A stretch of DNA of 64,000 nucleotides from Streptomyces sp. APSN-46.1. Its GTDB lineage: Bacteria; Actinomycetota; Actinomycetes; Streptomycetales; Streptomycetaceae. A program made the position numbers and the translations under genes. Below, in pieces: positions 45,216 to 53,970 of the stretch. The stretch lies in NCBI RefSeq assembly GCF_022815725.1, contig NZ_JALGRF010000004.1:336133-400132 (forward strand), read 5' to 3'. The notes below the pieces were generated by a model. It saw nothing but the letters and a program-made list of their open reading frames with translations. It was not told the DNA's origin and ran no database searches. Each line of letters begins with the position of its first letter. Within the stretch, counting starts at the first letter, position 1.

Positions 45216-47591
45216 ATGTCCATTTCCAGTTCTGACCGTGCCGTCATGCCCGAGAACGACTCGAACGAGATCGTCGACGCCGAGACCCTCGTGGTCACCG
45301 AGGCCATTGAGGCCGCTGAGGCGGACGAGATCATCGAGGCTCTTGAGGCCGACGTGACGACCGACCAGTCCACCGACAACTTCGACGACGACGCTGCCGC
45401 TGCTGACGCCGCCGCTGACGCGGAGCCCTCGATCACCTTCGGCGACCTCGGTCTGCCCGAGGGCATCGTGCGCAAGCTCGCCCAGAACGGCGTCACCGCC
45501 CCCTTCCCGATCCAGGCCGCGACCATCCCGGACGCCCTGGCCGGCAAGGACATCCTCGGCCGCGGCCGCACCGGCTCCGGCAAGACCCTCTCCTTCGGTC
45601 TGCCGACCCTGGCCTCGCTGGCCGGCGGCCACACCGAGAAGAAGAAGCCCCGCGCGATCATCCTGACGCCGACGCGTGAGCTCGCGATGCAGGTCGCGGA
45701 CGCCCTCCAGCCCTACGGCGACGTGCTCGGCCTGAAGATGAAGGTCGTCTGCGGCGGTACCTCCATGGGCAACCAGATCTACGCCCTGGAGCGCGGTGTC
45801 GACGTCCTCGTCGCCACCCCGGGCCGCCTGCGCGACATCATCAACCGCGGCGCCTGCTCCCTGGAGAACGTCAAGATCGCCGTCCTCGACGAGGCCGACC
45901 AGATGGCCGACCTGGGCTTCCTGCCCGAGGTCACCGAGCTGCTCGACCAGATCCCCGGCGGCGGCCAGCGCATGCTCTTCTCCGCCACCATGGAGAACGA
46001 GATCGGCACCCTGGTCAAGCGCTACCTGTCCAACCCCGTCACGCACGAGGTCGACAGCGCCCAGGGCAACGTCACGACCATGACGCACCACGTCCTCGTC
46101 GTGAAGCCGAAGGACAAGGCGCCGGTCACGGCCGCCATCGCCGCCCGCAAGGGCCGCACCATCATCTTCGTCCGCACCCAGCTGGGCGCCGACCGCATCG
46201 CCGAGCAGCTCATCGAGGCCGGCGTGAAGGCCGACGCGCTGCACGGCGGCATGACGCAGGGTGCCCGTACCCGCGTCCTCGCGGACTTCAAGGAGGGCTA
46301 CGTCAACGCGCTCGTCGCGACCGACGTCGCCGCCCGCGGTATCCACGTCGACGGCATCGACCTGGTCCTCAACGTGGACCCGGCCGGCGACCACAAGGAC
46401 TACCTGCACCGCTCGGGCCGTACCGCCCGCGCCGGCAAGTCCGGTGTCGTGGTCTCCCTCGCCCTGCCGCACCAGCGCCGCCAGATCTTCCGCCTGATGG
46501 AGGACGCGGGCGTCGACGCCTCGCGCCACATCGTCCAGGGCGTCGGCGCCTTCGACCCGGAGGTCGCCGAGATCACCGGTGCGCGTTCGCTGACCCAGGT
46601 CCAGGCCGACTCCGCGAACAACGCCGCCAAGCAGGCCGAGCGTGAGGTCGCCGACCTCACCAAGCAGCTGGAGCGCCTGACCCGCCGCGCCGCGGAGCTG
46701 CGCGAGGAGGCCGACCGCCTCGTCGCCCGTTCCGCCCGTGAGCGTGGCGAGGACCCGGAGGCCGCTGTCGCCGAGGTGGCCGAGGCCGCCGAGGCCGAGG
46801 TCGCCGCTCAGGTCGCGGCCGCTCCGGTCGTCGAAGAGCGTCCGGCCTTCCAGAGCCGCGACGACCGGGGCAACTACGAGCGCCGCGACAACCGTCGTGA
46901 CGACCGTGGTGACCGTGGTGACCGCGGCGGCGACCGCGGTGGTGACCGTGGTGGCTTCCGTCGTGACGACCGTCCGTCGGGTGGCTTCCGCTCCGGCGGT
47001 GACCGTCCCTCCGGTGGCTTCCGTCGTGACGACCGTCCGTCGGGTGGCTTCAACCGTGACGACCGCGGTGACCGCGGTGACCGTGGCGGCTTCCGTCGTG
47101 ACGACCGTCCCTCGGGTGGCTTCCGCTCCGGCGGTGACCGTCCCTCCGGTGGCTTCCGTCGCGACGACCGTCCGTCGGGTGGCTTCAACCGCGACGACCG
47201 CGGTGACCGCGGTGGCGACCGTGGCGGCTTCCGCCGTGACGACCGTCCCTCGGGTGGCTTCCGCTCCGGCGGTGACCGTCCCACCGGCGGCTTCAACCGT
47301 GACGACCGTGGCAGCGACCGCGGTGACCGCGGTGGCGACCGTGGCGGCTTCCGCCGCGACGACCGTCCCTCGGGCGGCTTCCGCCGTGACGACCGTCCGT
47401 CCGGTGGGGCCGGTGGCTTCCGCTCCGGCGGCAGCGACCGTCCCTCCGGTGGCTTCCGCTCCGGCGGCGCCGGCGACCGCCCGTACGGCCGCCGCGACGA
47501 CCACCGTCCGTCCGGCTCGGGTTCGACCGGTTCCACCGGTTCCTTCGGCGGCCGTCGTGACGACAAGCCGCGCTGGAAGCGCAACGGCTGA
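45216..47591 (+). CDS. DEAD-box RNA helicase with Arg/Asp/Gly-rich C-terminal tail
   Basis: This 791-residue protein has an acidic N-terminus (1-75), then the helicase core: Q-motif FPIQAATIPDAL, Walker A GRGRTGSGKT, PTRELAMQ, DEAD in VLDEADQMADLGF, SAT, and HRSGRTARAG. A coiled segment (470-510) follows. The last ~225 residues repeat DRGDRGG-FRRDDRPSGGFRSGG, an RGG-like disordered RNA-binding tail encoded by near-identical ~135-bp tandem repeats (46900-47540). Such helicases act in ribosome assembly and cold adaptation. ATG 45216 has GGAAGG 13 bases upstream; ATG 45246 is an alternative. The leader is long (~145 bases). Confidence 0.93.
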   Translation: MSISSSDRAVMPENDSNEIVDAETLVVTEAIEAAEADEIIEALEADVTTDQSTDNFDDDAAAADAAADAEPSITFGDLGLPEGIVRKLAQNGVTAPFPIQAATIPDALAGKDILGRGRTGSGKTLSFGLPTLASLAGGHTEKKKPRAIILTPTRELAMQVADALQPYGDVLGLKMKVVCGGTSMGNQIYALERGVDVLVATPGRLRDIINRGACSLENVKIAVLDEADQMADLGFLPEVTELLDQIPGGGQRMLFSATMENEIGTLVKRYLSNPVTHEVDSAQGNVTTMTHHVLVVKPKDKAPVTAAIAARKGRTIIFVRTQLGADRIAEQLIEAGVKADALHGGMTQGARTRVLADFKEGYVNALVATDVAARGIHVDGIDLVLNVDPAGDHKDYLHRSGRTARAGKSGVVVSLALPHQRRQIFRLMEDAGVDASRHIVQGVGAFDPEVAEITGARSLTQVQADSANNAAKQAEREVADLTKQLERLTRRAAELREEADRLVARSARERGEDPEAAVAEVAEAAEAEVAAQVAAAPVVEERPAFQSRDDRGNYERRDNRRDDRGDRGDRGGDRGGDRGGFRRDDRPSGGFRSGGDRPSGGFRRDDRPSGGFNRDDRGDRGDRGGFRRDDRPSGGFRSGGDRPSGGFRRDDRPSGGFNRDDRGDRGGDRGGFRRDDRPSGGFRSGGDRPTGGFNRDDRGSDRGDRGGDRGGFRRDDRPSGGFRRDDRPSGGAGGFRSGGSDRPSGGFRSGGAGDRPYGRRDDHRPSGSGSTGSTGSFGGRRDDKPRWKRNG

Positions 47592-47615
47592 CGCCTGAGC
47601 GTCAACTGACCGAGA

Positions 47616-47653
47616 CTCGGCCCCCACAGCACCCCGGTGCGGTGGGGGCCGAG
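47616..47653 (+). terminator. Terminator after the DEAD-box helicase gene
   Basis: CTCGGCCCCCAC (47616-47627) pairs with GTGGGGGCCGAG (47642-47653), with an inner GCACC/GGTGC stem. Confidence 0.9.
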
Positions 47654-47760
47654 CCCGTTCCCGGCCGCGACGAAGTCATTGTTCTGGTGGCGCTCGCTCA
47701 AACAGCCCAGTTGTTCCCAAGTCCTGTTTATTGCTCTGTTATATGCGAGATGACTGTTAC

Positions 47761-47775
47761 GTGACGGTTCGTCAC
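47761..47775. promoter_or_regulatory. Candidate BldD box upstream of the collagen-like protein gene
   Basis: GTGACGGTTCGTCAC is a 15-bp palindrome with the same GTGAC-N5-GTCAC layout as the one upstream of bldC. It lies in an AT-richer promoter region 154 bp before the gene. Confidence 0.45.
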
Positions 47776-47928
47776 TGCTTTCGGCAGGGGGCCGGTCTGC
47801 CGTCCCGCTCGGGGTGAGCCCGCAGTCGACGCGCGTACGTGGCTGTGGTCTGACGAGAACTCGCTGAATGGCGCTCGGAGTCCCCCTCCGGCGGTACTGG
47901 GCTCGACAGCGACAAGGAAGGACTTGCT

Positions 47929-49293
47929 GTGGCGTTGGATGCCATCCAGTCGGATCCACCAGACAGAAAACGCAAACGAGTGCGGCTCAGAAGGGGAACC
48001 CTCTTTCTGCTGCCCGGAGCGATGGTGCTGGCGGCGGTCACCCTGCCGTCACAGCTCGCGCAGGCCGTCGAAGCGCCCGTGGGATTGGGGACCGTCACCA
48101 GCTACGCGGTCCTGGGTGGCTCAACGGTCACCAATACGGGCAACAGTGTCATCAACGGCGACCTGGGACTCTGGCCGGGCACTTCCGTGACGGGATTCCC
48201 GCCGGGAATCGTCAACGGGACCCAGAACATCAACAACGCCGCCGCGCAGCAGGCGCAGTCAGACCTGACCACTGCCTACAACGACGCGGCGGGCCGGAGT
48301 CCGGGGGCCGACCCCGGGGCCGATCTCACCGGACAGACGCTGGCGCCCGGTGTGTACACACGGCCGGCCTCGACGTCGCTGGGACTCACCGGGACCGTCA
48401 CCCTCGACGGTCAGAACGACCCCGACTCCGTCTTCATCTTCCAGGTCCCCACGACCTTGATCATGGAGGTGGGGAGCAACGTCCAGCTCATCAACGGAGC
48501 GCAGGCCTGCAACATCTTCTGGCAGGTGGGCAGCTCCGCGACGGTCAAGACCTCGTCCTTCTTCAAGGGCAACATCCTGGCTCTGGCTTCCATCACGGCC
48601 CAGAACGGCGCGGTGTTCGAAGGGCGGGCGCTGGCGCGTAATGCCGCCGTCACGCTGGACAACAACACCATCACGAGGGCGGCCTGCACGGTCGGCCCGC
48701 CCGGGCCGCCTGGACCGAGCGGCCCTCCGGGACCGACCGGCTCGCCTGGACCGAGCGGCCCTCCGGGACCGACCGGCTCGCCTGGACCGACCGGCTCGCC
48801 TGGACCGACCGGCTCGCCCGGCGCACCTGGTGCCCCTGGTCCGACGGGTTCGCCTGGTGCCCCTGGTGCCCCCGGCCTCCCTGGCCCTGACGGCTCGCCC
48901 GGTGCTCCCGGCGCACCTGGTCCGACGGGTTCGCCTGGTGCCCCCGGCCTCCCTGGCCCTGACGGCTCGCCCGGTGCTCCCGGCGCACCTGGTGCCCCTG
49001 GCCCGACCGGTTCCCCCGGACCCGCGGGACCTGCCGGTCCGGCTGGTCCTGCCGGCCCCCCTGGACCTCCCGGACCCCCCGGACGCCCAGGCGACCACGG
49101 CCATCACGACGGTCCCGGCCATCCCGGCGATCATGACGACAACGACGGTCCCGGCGACCACGACGAGGACGGTCCCGGCGATCACGACGAGGACGGTCCT
49201 GGCGGTTATAACGAGGGCCCGGTCGGTCACGACGGGTCCGGCCTGGGCCACTGGATTGACTGCCTCCAGTACGGGACCTGCGCGAAGTCCTGA
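47929..49293 (+). CDS. Secreted DUF3494 (ice-binding-like) protein with collagen-like and His/Asp repeat domains
   Basis: This 454-residue protein has an unusually long basic leader (18 residues) and hydrophobic signal (about 24-46, cut near AQA). Residues ~52-252 match the DUF3494/ice-binding-protein beta-solenoid ([20 protein letters not shown] ... VFIFQV ... [28 protein letters not shown]). Residues 256-388 are ~44 Gly-X-Y triplets, many GPT-GSP and GAP, without interruption. Residues 388-430 repeat GDHDEDGP. The end has two Cys ([10 protein letters not shown]). There is no sortase motif or membrane anchor. It is probably a surface adhesin or matrix protein. GTG 47929 has AGGAAGG upstream. 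Confidence 0.9.
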   Translation: MALDAIQSDPPDRKRKRVRLRRGTLFLLPGAMVLAAVTLPSQLAQAVEAPVGLGTVTSYAVLGGSTVTNTGNSVINGDLGLWPGTSVTGFPPGIVNGTQNINNAAAQQAQSDLTTAYNDAAGRSPGADPGADLTGQTLAPGVYTRPASTSLGLTGTVTLDGQNDPDSVFIFQVPTTLIMEVGSNVQLINGAQACNIFWQVGSSATVKTSSFFKGNILALASITAQNGAVFEGRALARNAAVTLDNNTITRAACTVGPPGPPGPSGPPGPTGSPGPSGPPGPTGSPGPTGSPGPTGSPGAPGAPGPTGSPGAPGAPGLPGPDGSPGAPGAPGPTGSPGAPGLPGPDGSPGAPGAPGAPGPTGSPGPAGPAGPAGPAGPPGPPGPPGRPGDHGHHDGPGHPGDHDDNDGPGDHDEDGPGDHDEDGPGGYNEGPVGHDGSGLGHWIDCLQYGTCAKS

Positions 49294-49398
49294 GCAGCGA
49301 CGCCTTCCCGTCGGGAACGGCCTCCTGTGTGGACTCTGACCACCGGGTGAAGCTCGTTCAAGCTCGTGGAGAGCCCCCCGTCCGTCCTTCGGCGGCTT

Positions 49399-49429
49399 TG
49401 AGCCCCCGGACACACTGCCGGGGGGCTCA
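49399..49429 (+). terminator. Terminator after the collagen-like protein gene
   Basis: TGAGCCCCC (49399-49407) pairs with GGGGGGCTCA (49420-49429) around a 12-base loop. Confidence 0.8.
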
Positions 49430-49678
49430 TTGAGGATCGACGGCGCACAACGGCCCCGGCACATTCACCCGCCGGGGCCGCCCTTTCAGGACGCCGCACG
49501 TGAGAGTGCGCCGACCCATTCATCATGTTATCCCCATGGCGCTTTTCCGGCATAACTGGCTTTTGTGGCGGTCGTGGCGCGCCCGTGGCGACACGGCGCC
49601 CAAGTGGGGCCAACTGGCCCTGGGGCATGACAGTCTGCTCGCCTGCGCAGGGTTCTCGGAGCGGAGGTGTGCGGCCCC

Positions 49679-50575
49679 GTGGGTGTCGACGTCAATCCCA
49701 CCGTCAGCAGGCGCCGACTGGGGTCGGAGCTGCGCCGCCTCCGGGAGGCCAGTGGCATGACGACGCAGCAGGTGGCGGCGCGCCTGCTGATCTCCCAGCC
49801 CAAGATCAGTCTCATGGAGAACGGCCGCCGCCTCATCAAGCCGCGCGACGTGCGCGATCTCTGCGGGCTGTACGGAGTCCGGGACCAGCGCCTCGTGGAC
49901 GATCTGATGCGGCTCGCCCGGGAATCAGGCCGGCAGGGCTGGTGGAACGCCTACGGCGACATTCCGTACGGCGCTTACATCGGCCTGGAGGCTGCGGCCG
50001 CGACGATCCGCTCCTACGAGCCCCTGGTGATCCCGGGCCTGCTGCAGACCCCCGCGTATGCCCGAGCGGTCATTGCAGGAACGATCCCTCACGCCACTGC
50101 CGCGCAGGCTGCCACACGCCTCCAGGTGCGGCTGCGCCGCCAGGACCGGCTCGCCGCCGCGGGCAACCCGCTGCGCTTGTGGGTCGTGCTGGACGAATCG
50201 GCGCTGTGGCGTGTCGTCGGCAGCCGCGAGGTCATGTGCGAGCAGTGGGAGCACCTGACCCGGATCAGCGACTCTCAGCCGCACGTCACCGTGCAGGTTC
50301 TCCCTCATGAGGTGGGGGCGCATCCCGGTGTCTCGGGGCAGTTCTCGCTGCTCGAATTCGCCGACACCACCGATGGGGGCGTGGTGTACCTGGAGAGGTT
50401 CACCAGCGATCTCTACCTGGAGAAACGATCCGACGTTCGGCTTTACAGCGACATGTATGCGCACTTACAGGCCCAGGCGCTGAGCCCGGACCGTACCCGG
50501 CAATTCATTACCGAAGGCATCAAGGCGGACACCGGCGCGGAATGCCGTTCCCCTACCCGTCCGGCCAGGAGATGA
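49679..50575 (+). CDS. XRE-family regulator with DUF5753 domain (orphan)
   Basis: This 298-residue protein has an HTH (about 15-70; LGSELRRLREASGMTTQQVAARLLISQPKIS) and a DUF5753 domain (about 95-280; YEPLVIPGLLQTPAYARAVI ... VQVLPHEVGAHPGVSGQFSLLEF). GTG 49679 is chosen because GGAGG lies ~10 bases before it; GTG 49667 is directly against the ribosome site. Unlike the cassette at 4.4 kb, no DUF397 gene follows, so its partner must be elsewhere. Confidence 0.92.
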   Translation: MGVDVNPTVSRRRLGSELRRLREASGMTTQQVAARLLISQPKISLMENGRRLIKPRDVRDLCGLYGVRDQRLVDDLMRLARESGRQGWWNAYGDIPYGAYIGLEAAAATIRSYEPLVIPGLLQTPAYARAVIAGTIPHATAAQAATRLQVRLRRQDRLAAAGNPLRLWVVLDESALWRVVGSREVMCEQWEHLTRISDSQPHVTVQVLPHEVGAHPGVSGQFSLLEFADTTDGGVVYLERFTSDLYLEKRSDVRLYSDMYAHLQAQALSPDRTRQFITEGIKADTGAECRSPTRPARR

Positions 50576-50619
50576 CGGACCGTCCGCTCCCACGTGGCTC
50601 GCGCACGGGCCCGGAAGCG

Positions 50620-50661
50620 ACTGAGCGCCCCGTCCGGCCGAAACCGGAAGGGGCGCTCAGT
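50620..50661 (-). terminator. Terminator of tRNA-Lys
   Basis: CTGAGCGCCCC (50621-50631) pairs with GGGGCGCTCAG (50650-50660), with inner CCGG pairing. Confidence 0.85.
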
Positions 50662-50696
50662 GCCAGGCCAGAGGCATCGCCTCGACCTGTGAGCAG

Positions 50697-50769
50697 TAGG
50701 CCATGTCGGACTCGAACCGACAACCAACGGATTAAAAGTCCGCTGCTCTGCCAATTGAGCTAATGGCCC
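50697..50769 (-). tRNA. tRNA-Lys(TTT)
   Basis: Acceptor GGGCCAT/ATGGCCT, anticodon stem CGGAC with loop TTTTAAT-type (anticodon TTT), T-loop GGTTCGAGTCC, discriminator A. Confidence 0.93.
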
Positions 50770-51069
50770 TCGGTGCTCACCCCAGAGCATAGCCGGAGAG
50801 GGGCGTATGACCGATCGGGTATCGACCGGAGTGGCTGCGGCGGTTTCCCGCCATCGCGGGCCGGCGTGGGGAGTTCAGCGCGCCCGGCGGGATCCGGCCG
50901 GGCGCCGGCTGCTTCCGAGCGCTCGCCGCAGGTGCCTTCCGTAGGCCTTCGTAGCTCCTCCTCAGCCGCGTTTCAGGGCTCTGACCTGCTGTTATGTGTC
51001 CTCATGAGGTCGTGCGGGGGTTAATTGGCGCAGGCCGTCCCACAGATGGCGTAGAGTTGTGTTTACCGA
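50770..51069. other. Divergent promoter region between tRNA-Lys and tRNA-fMet
   Basis: 300 bp holding the promoters of two divergent tRNA genes. TAGAGT at about 51052-51057 is a good -10 for tRNA-fMet. No protein gene is supported. Confidence 0.45.
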
Positions 51070-51145
<76 letters not shown>

Positions 51146-51150
51146 CAGTA

Positions 51151-51186
51151 CGAAGGCCCGGTTCCCTCAGGGGAGCCGGGCCTTCG
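51151..51186 (+). terminator. Terminator of tRNA-fMet
   Basis: CGAAGGCCCGG pairs with CCGGGCCTTCG, with an inner CTC/GAG-type loop, 7 bp past the tRNA. Confidence 0.85.
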
Positions 51187-51376
51187 TCATGTCATGCGTA
51201 CGTACGCACCCTCGCGCGCCGTCCCTGTCCCCATCTCTGTCCCCATCGCTTCGCCGTCGCCGACGCTCCGTCACCCGGTCGGCCCGGGCCGGGTCGCCGT
51301 ACGGCCGCCCTTGCGGCCAGCCTTGAGGGGCGAGGCGGCAGCGGCCCCCGTGCGAGGGACCGGGCAGGAGAACAGC

Positions 51377-52585
51377 GTGGTGGGGCTGGGGCGGTGGCAG
51401 CGGTGGCAGCGGCAGGGCGGCGGCGAGCGCGTGGGCGGTGTGGGCCGGGGGGTGGTGCGGGTGATGCCCGTCGTCCTGATCGTGCTCGGGTTCTCCTTCG
51501 ACATGCTGACCCCGCCCAGTTACACCGGTTCCCCCTTCTTCTCCGCGGCCCCGCTGATCGCCGCCCCGGTGTTCCCGCTGCTGGCGACCGCCCTGACCGG
51601 CGCCCTGGCCTCGCTCGCGGTGGTCGTGCTGCACCTCTTCAACAGCACCTTCTGGAAGGCGGAGGCCCTGACCGAGCTGGCCACCGTCCTGACGGTCTCC
51701 GGACTCGCGATCCTGATCAACCGGGTCGTGCGGCGCAGCGGCGAGCGGCTCGCCTCGGCGCGCGGCATCGCCGAGGCCGCCCAGCGCGCGGTGCTGCCGA
51801 AGCCCGCCGAGCGGATCGGGGGCCTGCACGTCTCCGCCCGGTACGAGGCCGCCCAGGCGGACGCGTTCATCGGCGGGGACCTGTACGCCGTCCAGGACAC
51901 CCCGTACGGGGTGCGGCTGGCGGTGGGCGACGTCCGGGGCAAGGGGTTGGGCGCGGTGGAGGCCGTCGCGGTGGTCCTCGGGGCCTTCCGGGAGGCGGCG
52001 GAGACCGAGCCGACCCTGGAAGGCGTCGCGCACCGGCTGGAGCGGGCCCTGGCCCGGGAGGGCACCCGGCGCGACAGCCTGGACGCGGTCGAGGGGTTCA
52101 CGACGTGCGTGCTCGGGGAAGTCCCGGCGGAGGGCGGGGTGCTCCGGCTGGTGAACCGGGGCCACCCCGAGCCGCTGCTGCTGTCCGCGGACGGGAGCCT
52201 GGCGGTGCTCGCCCCGGCGGACCCGGCGCTGCCGCTCGGTATGGGCGACCTGGCGGCCTGGCCGGACCGGGCCGAGGAGTGGCCCTTCCCGGAGGGCTCC
52301 ACCCTGCTGCTGTACACCGACGGGCTGACCGAGGCCCGGGACCCGGCCGGGGAGTTCTACGATCCGGCGGCCCGGCTGGGCGGCAGCGTCTTCCCGGGGC
52401 CGGACGCGTTGCTCAGCGCGCTCAGCGGCGATGTGCGCCGGCACACCGGCGGCGGGACGATGGACGACATGGCGCTGCTCGCGGTGGGCCGACCGGGGCG
52501 GCGGCAGCCGGAGCGGCGGCAGCCGGGGCGGCGGCGGACCGTGCCGGTGGTGCGGGGCGAGGAGATGCGACGCGGAGGGGCGTGA
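51377..52585 (+). CDS. PP2C-family (SpoIIE-type) serine phosphatase with membrane N-terminus
   Basis: This 402-residue protein has three or four membrane helices at about 30-115 and a SpoIIE/PP2C domain at 150-380: ADAFIGGDLYAV and VGDVRGKGLGAVE carry the metal-binding Asp residues, and STLLLYTDGLTEARD and DDMALLAVG close the site. It likely dephosphorylates an anti-anti-sigma factor; no such partner is adjacent. GTG 51377 is chosen because AGGAG lies 7 bases upstream. The C-terminus is Arg/Gly/Pro rich (RRQPERRQPGRRR). Confidence 0.9.
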   Translation: MVGLGRWQRWQRQGGGERVGGVGRGVVRVMPVVLIVLGFSFDMLTPPSYTGSPFFSAAPLIAAPVFPLLATALTGALASLAVVVLHLFNSTFWKAEALTELATVLTVSGLAILINRVVRRSGERLASARGIAEAAQRAVLPKPAERIGGLHVSARYEAAQADAFIGGDLYAVQDTPYGVRLAVGDVRGKGLGAVEAVAVVLGAFREAAETEPTLEGVAHRLERALAREGTRRDSLDAVEGFTTCVLGEVPAEGGVLRLVNRGHPEPLLLSADGSLAVLAPADPALPLGMGDLAAWPDRAEEWPFPEGSTLLLYTDGLTEARDPAGEFYDPAARLGGSVFPGPDALLSALSGDVRRHTGGGTMDDMALLAVGRPGRRQPERRQPGRRRTVPVVRGEEMRRGGA

Positions 52586-52885
52586 CGGGGAGAGGCGTGA
52601 CACGGAGACGCGTGACGCCAGGAGGCGCGTGACGCGAGGAGGCGCGTGACGCCTGTGGCTGGAGTGATGTGGGATTCGGCCGATCTTTGCCCGAGTTGAC
52701 CCCGCAATGCGGCAAAAGTCCTGGCCATAGCTACGCGTTGAGTGGCTGGATTATGTGAATGTTCCAGCGCAACAGCTTGGAATCACTCCCCCACGTCTAT
52801 TACCTTTCGATAACGCAGCGCGGGGGTCCCAGCCGTCGCAAGAGACGGCGCCGTGCGCGTGCGTGTCAATGAGGAGTGTGCCCCG
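52586..52885. promoter_or_regulatory. Short repeats and promoter region upstream of the M23 peptidase gene
   Basis: 52583-52652 carries degenerate ~16-bp tandem repeats of GAGGCGCGTGACGC. The following ~150 bp are AT-richer and hold the promoter (TATTACCT-like -10 near 52799-52806). I checked for a c-di-AMP riboswitch, common before Streptomyces wall hydrolases, and did not find its conserved parts. Confidence 0.45.
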
Positions 52886-53920
52886 GTGGCCTCCAACTTG
52901 CCTGCCTTTGAAGGCTTTGAAGGCATGGACGTCCAGGAACAGCCCACTGCGGGCGCCTGGGGCGAGTGGAACCCCACCGAGGACTCGGTCCGTGCGGTCA
53001 GGGGCAAGCACCGGGTCGCCAAGCAGCGCGGGGGACTTGTCCGCAGCTCCACCGTGCTCGGCGTCGGCGTCATCGCGGCGGTCGGCGCGGGCGGTATCGC
53101 CACGGCGCAGGACCGCCCCCAAGTCGCGATATCCATCCCCTCGTTGCCCGACCTGACCGTGGACGCCTTCGGCGGCGCGGACGCCGAGGCGGCCTCGCGC
53201 CCGGCCGTGCCCGCCGGGAAGACCGGGGTCGTCGCGCAGCAGGCGCAGGCGGGCGCCGACGCCGGCGAGGTGCTGCGCAACCGGATCCTCCTGCAGGCCG
53301 AGTCCCAGCAGGACGCGGCGGCCGCCCAGGACCGCGCGGAGGCCGAGCGCGCCGCGAAGGAAGCCGCCGCCCAGGAGGCCAAGGAGAAGGCGGAAGCCGC
53401 CCGGCTGGCGATCGAGAAGGCCGCGGACGAAGCCCGCGTGGCCGCCGAGAAGGCGGCCGCCGAGGCGAAGGCCAAGGCGGACGCGGACGCCGCGGCGGAG
53501 CAGGCGCGCGAGGCGAAGGCCTCCGGCGGATACGCCCTGCCCACCTCCGCCTACACCCTCACCTCGCACTACGGAGACTCCGGCTCCATGTGGTCCTCCG
53601 GCTATCACACCGGCCTCGACTTCGCCGCCCCGACCGGGACCCCGGTCAAGGCCGTGGCCGGCGGGAAGATCATCTCGGCGGGCTGGTCCGGCGCCTACGG
53701 ATACCGGATCGTGCTCCAGCTCGATGACGGCACGGAGATCTGGTACTGCCACCTGTCCTCGATGTCGGTGACCTCCGGCTCGGTCGGCACCGGCGAGACC
53801 ATCGGCCGGGTCGGCGCCACCGGCAATGTCACCGGGGCCCACCTTCACCTGGAAGTACGCAAGGGCGGTTCGACGATGGACCCGCTGGCGTGGCTGACCT
53901 CCAAGGGGCTGAACGTCTAA
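52886..53920 (+). CDS. M23-family cell-wall peptidase with coiled-coil region
   Basis: This 344-residue protein starts at GTG 52886 with GAGGAG about 9 bases upstream. A ~50-residue N-terminal part (FEGMDVQEQPTAGAWGEWNP) precedes one hydrophobic segment (STVLGVGVIAAVGAGGIATA). Then a long Ala/Glu/Lys coiled coil (about 130-215) and a C-terminal LytM domain: HTGLDFAAPTGTPVKAV and HLHLEVRKGG provide the zinc His residues. It should cleave peptidoglycan cross-bridges outside the membrane, in growth or sporulation. Confidence 0.93.
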   Translation: MASNLPAFEGFEGMDVQEQPTAGAWGEWNPTEDSVRAVRGKHRVAKQRGGLVRSSTVLGVGVIAAVGAGGIATAQDRPQVAISIPSLPDLTVDAFGGADAEAASRPAVPAGKTGVVAQQAQAGADAGEVLRNRILLQAESQQDAAAAQDRAEAERAAKEAAAQEAKEKAEAARLAIEKAADEARVAAEKAAAEAKAKADADAAAEQAREAKASGGYALPTSAYTLTSHYGDSGSMWSSGYHTGLDFAAPTGTPVKAVAGGKIISAGWSGAYGYRIVLQLDDGTEIWYCHLSSMSVTSGSVGTGETIGRVGATGNVTGAHLHLEVRKGGSTMDPLAWLTSKGLNV

Positions 53921-53970
53921 GGCGTTCCTTCCGATCAGGTCCTTTCCGGCTTACGCCGACTCACCCCGGC

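Noticed and set aside
44019..47627. Antisense 1200-codon frame rich in TVVTAEA repeats
   Set aside because: It mirrors the Arg/Asp/Gly repeat tail of the DEAD-box gene; the repeats arise from the complementary strand.
52650..52885. c-di-AMP (ydaO-type) riboswitch before the M23 peptidase gene
   Set aside because: The conserved riboswitch core could not be found; only an AT-rich promoter region and short repeats are seen.
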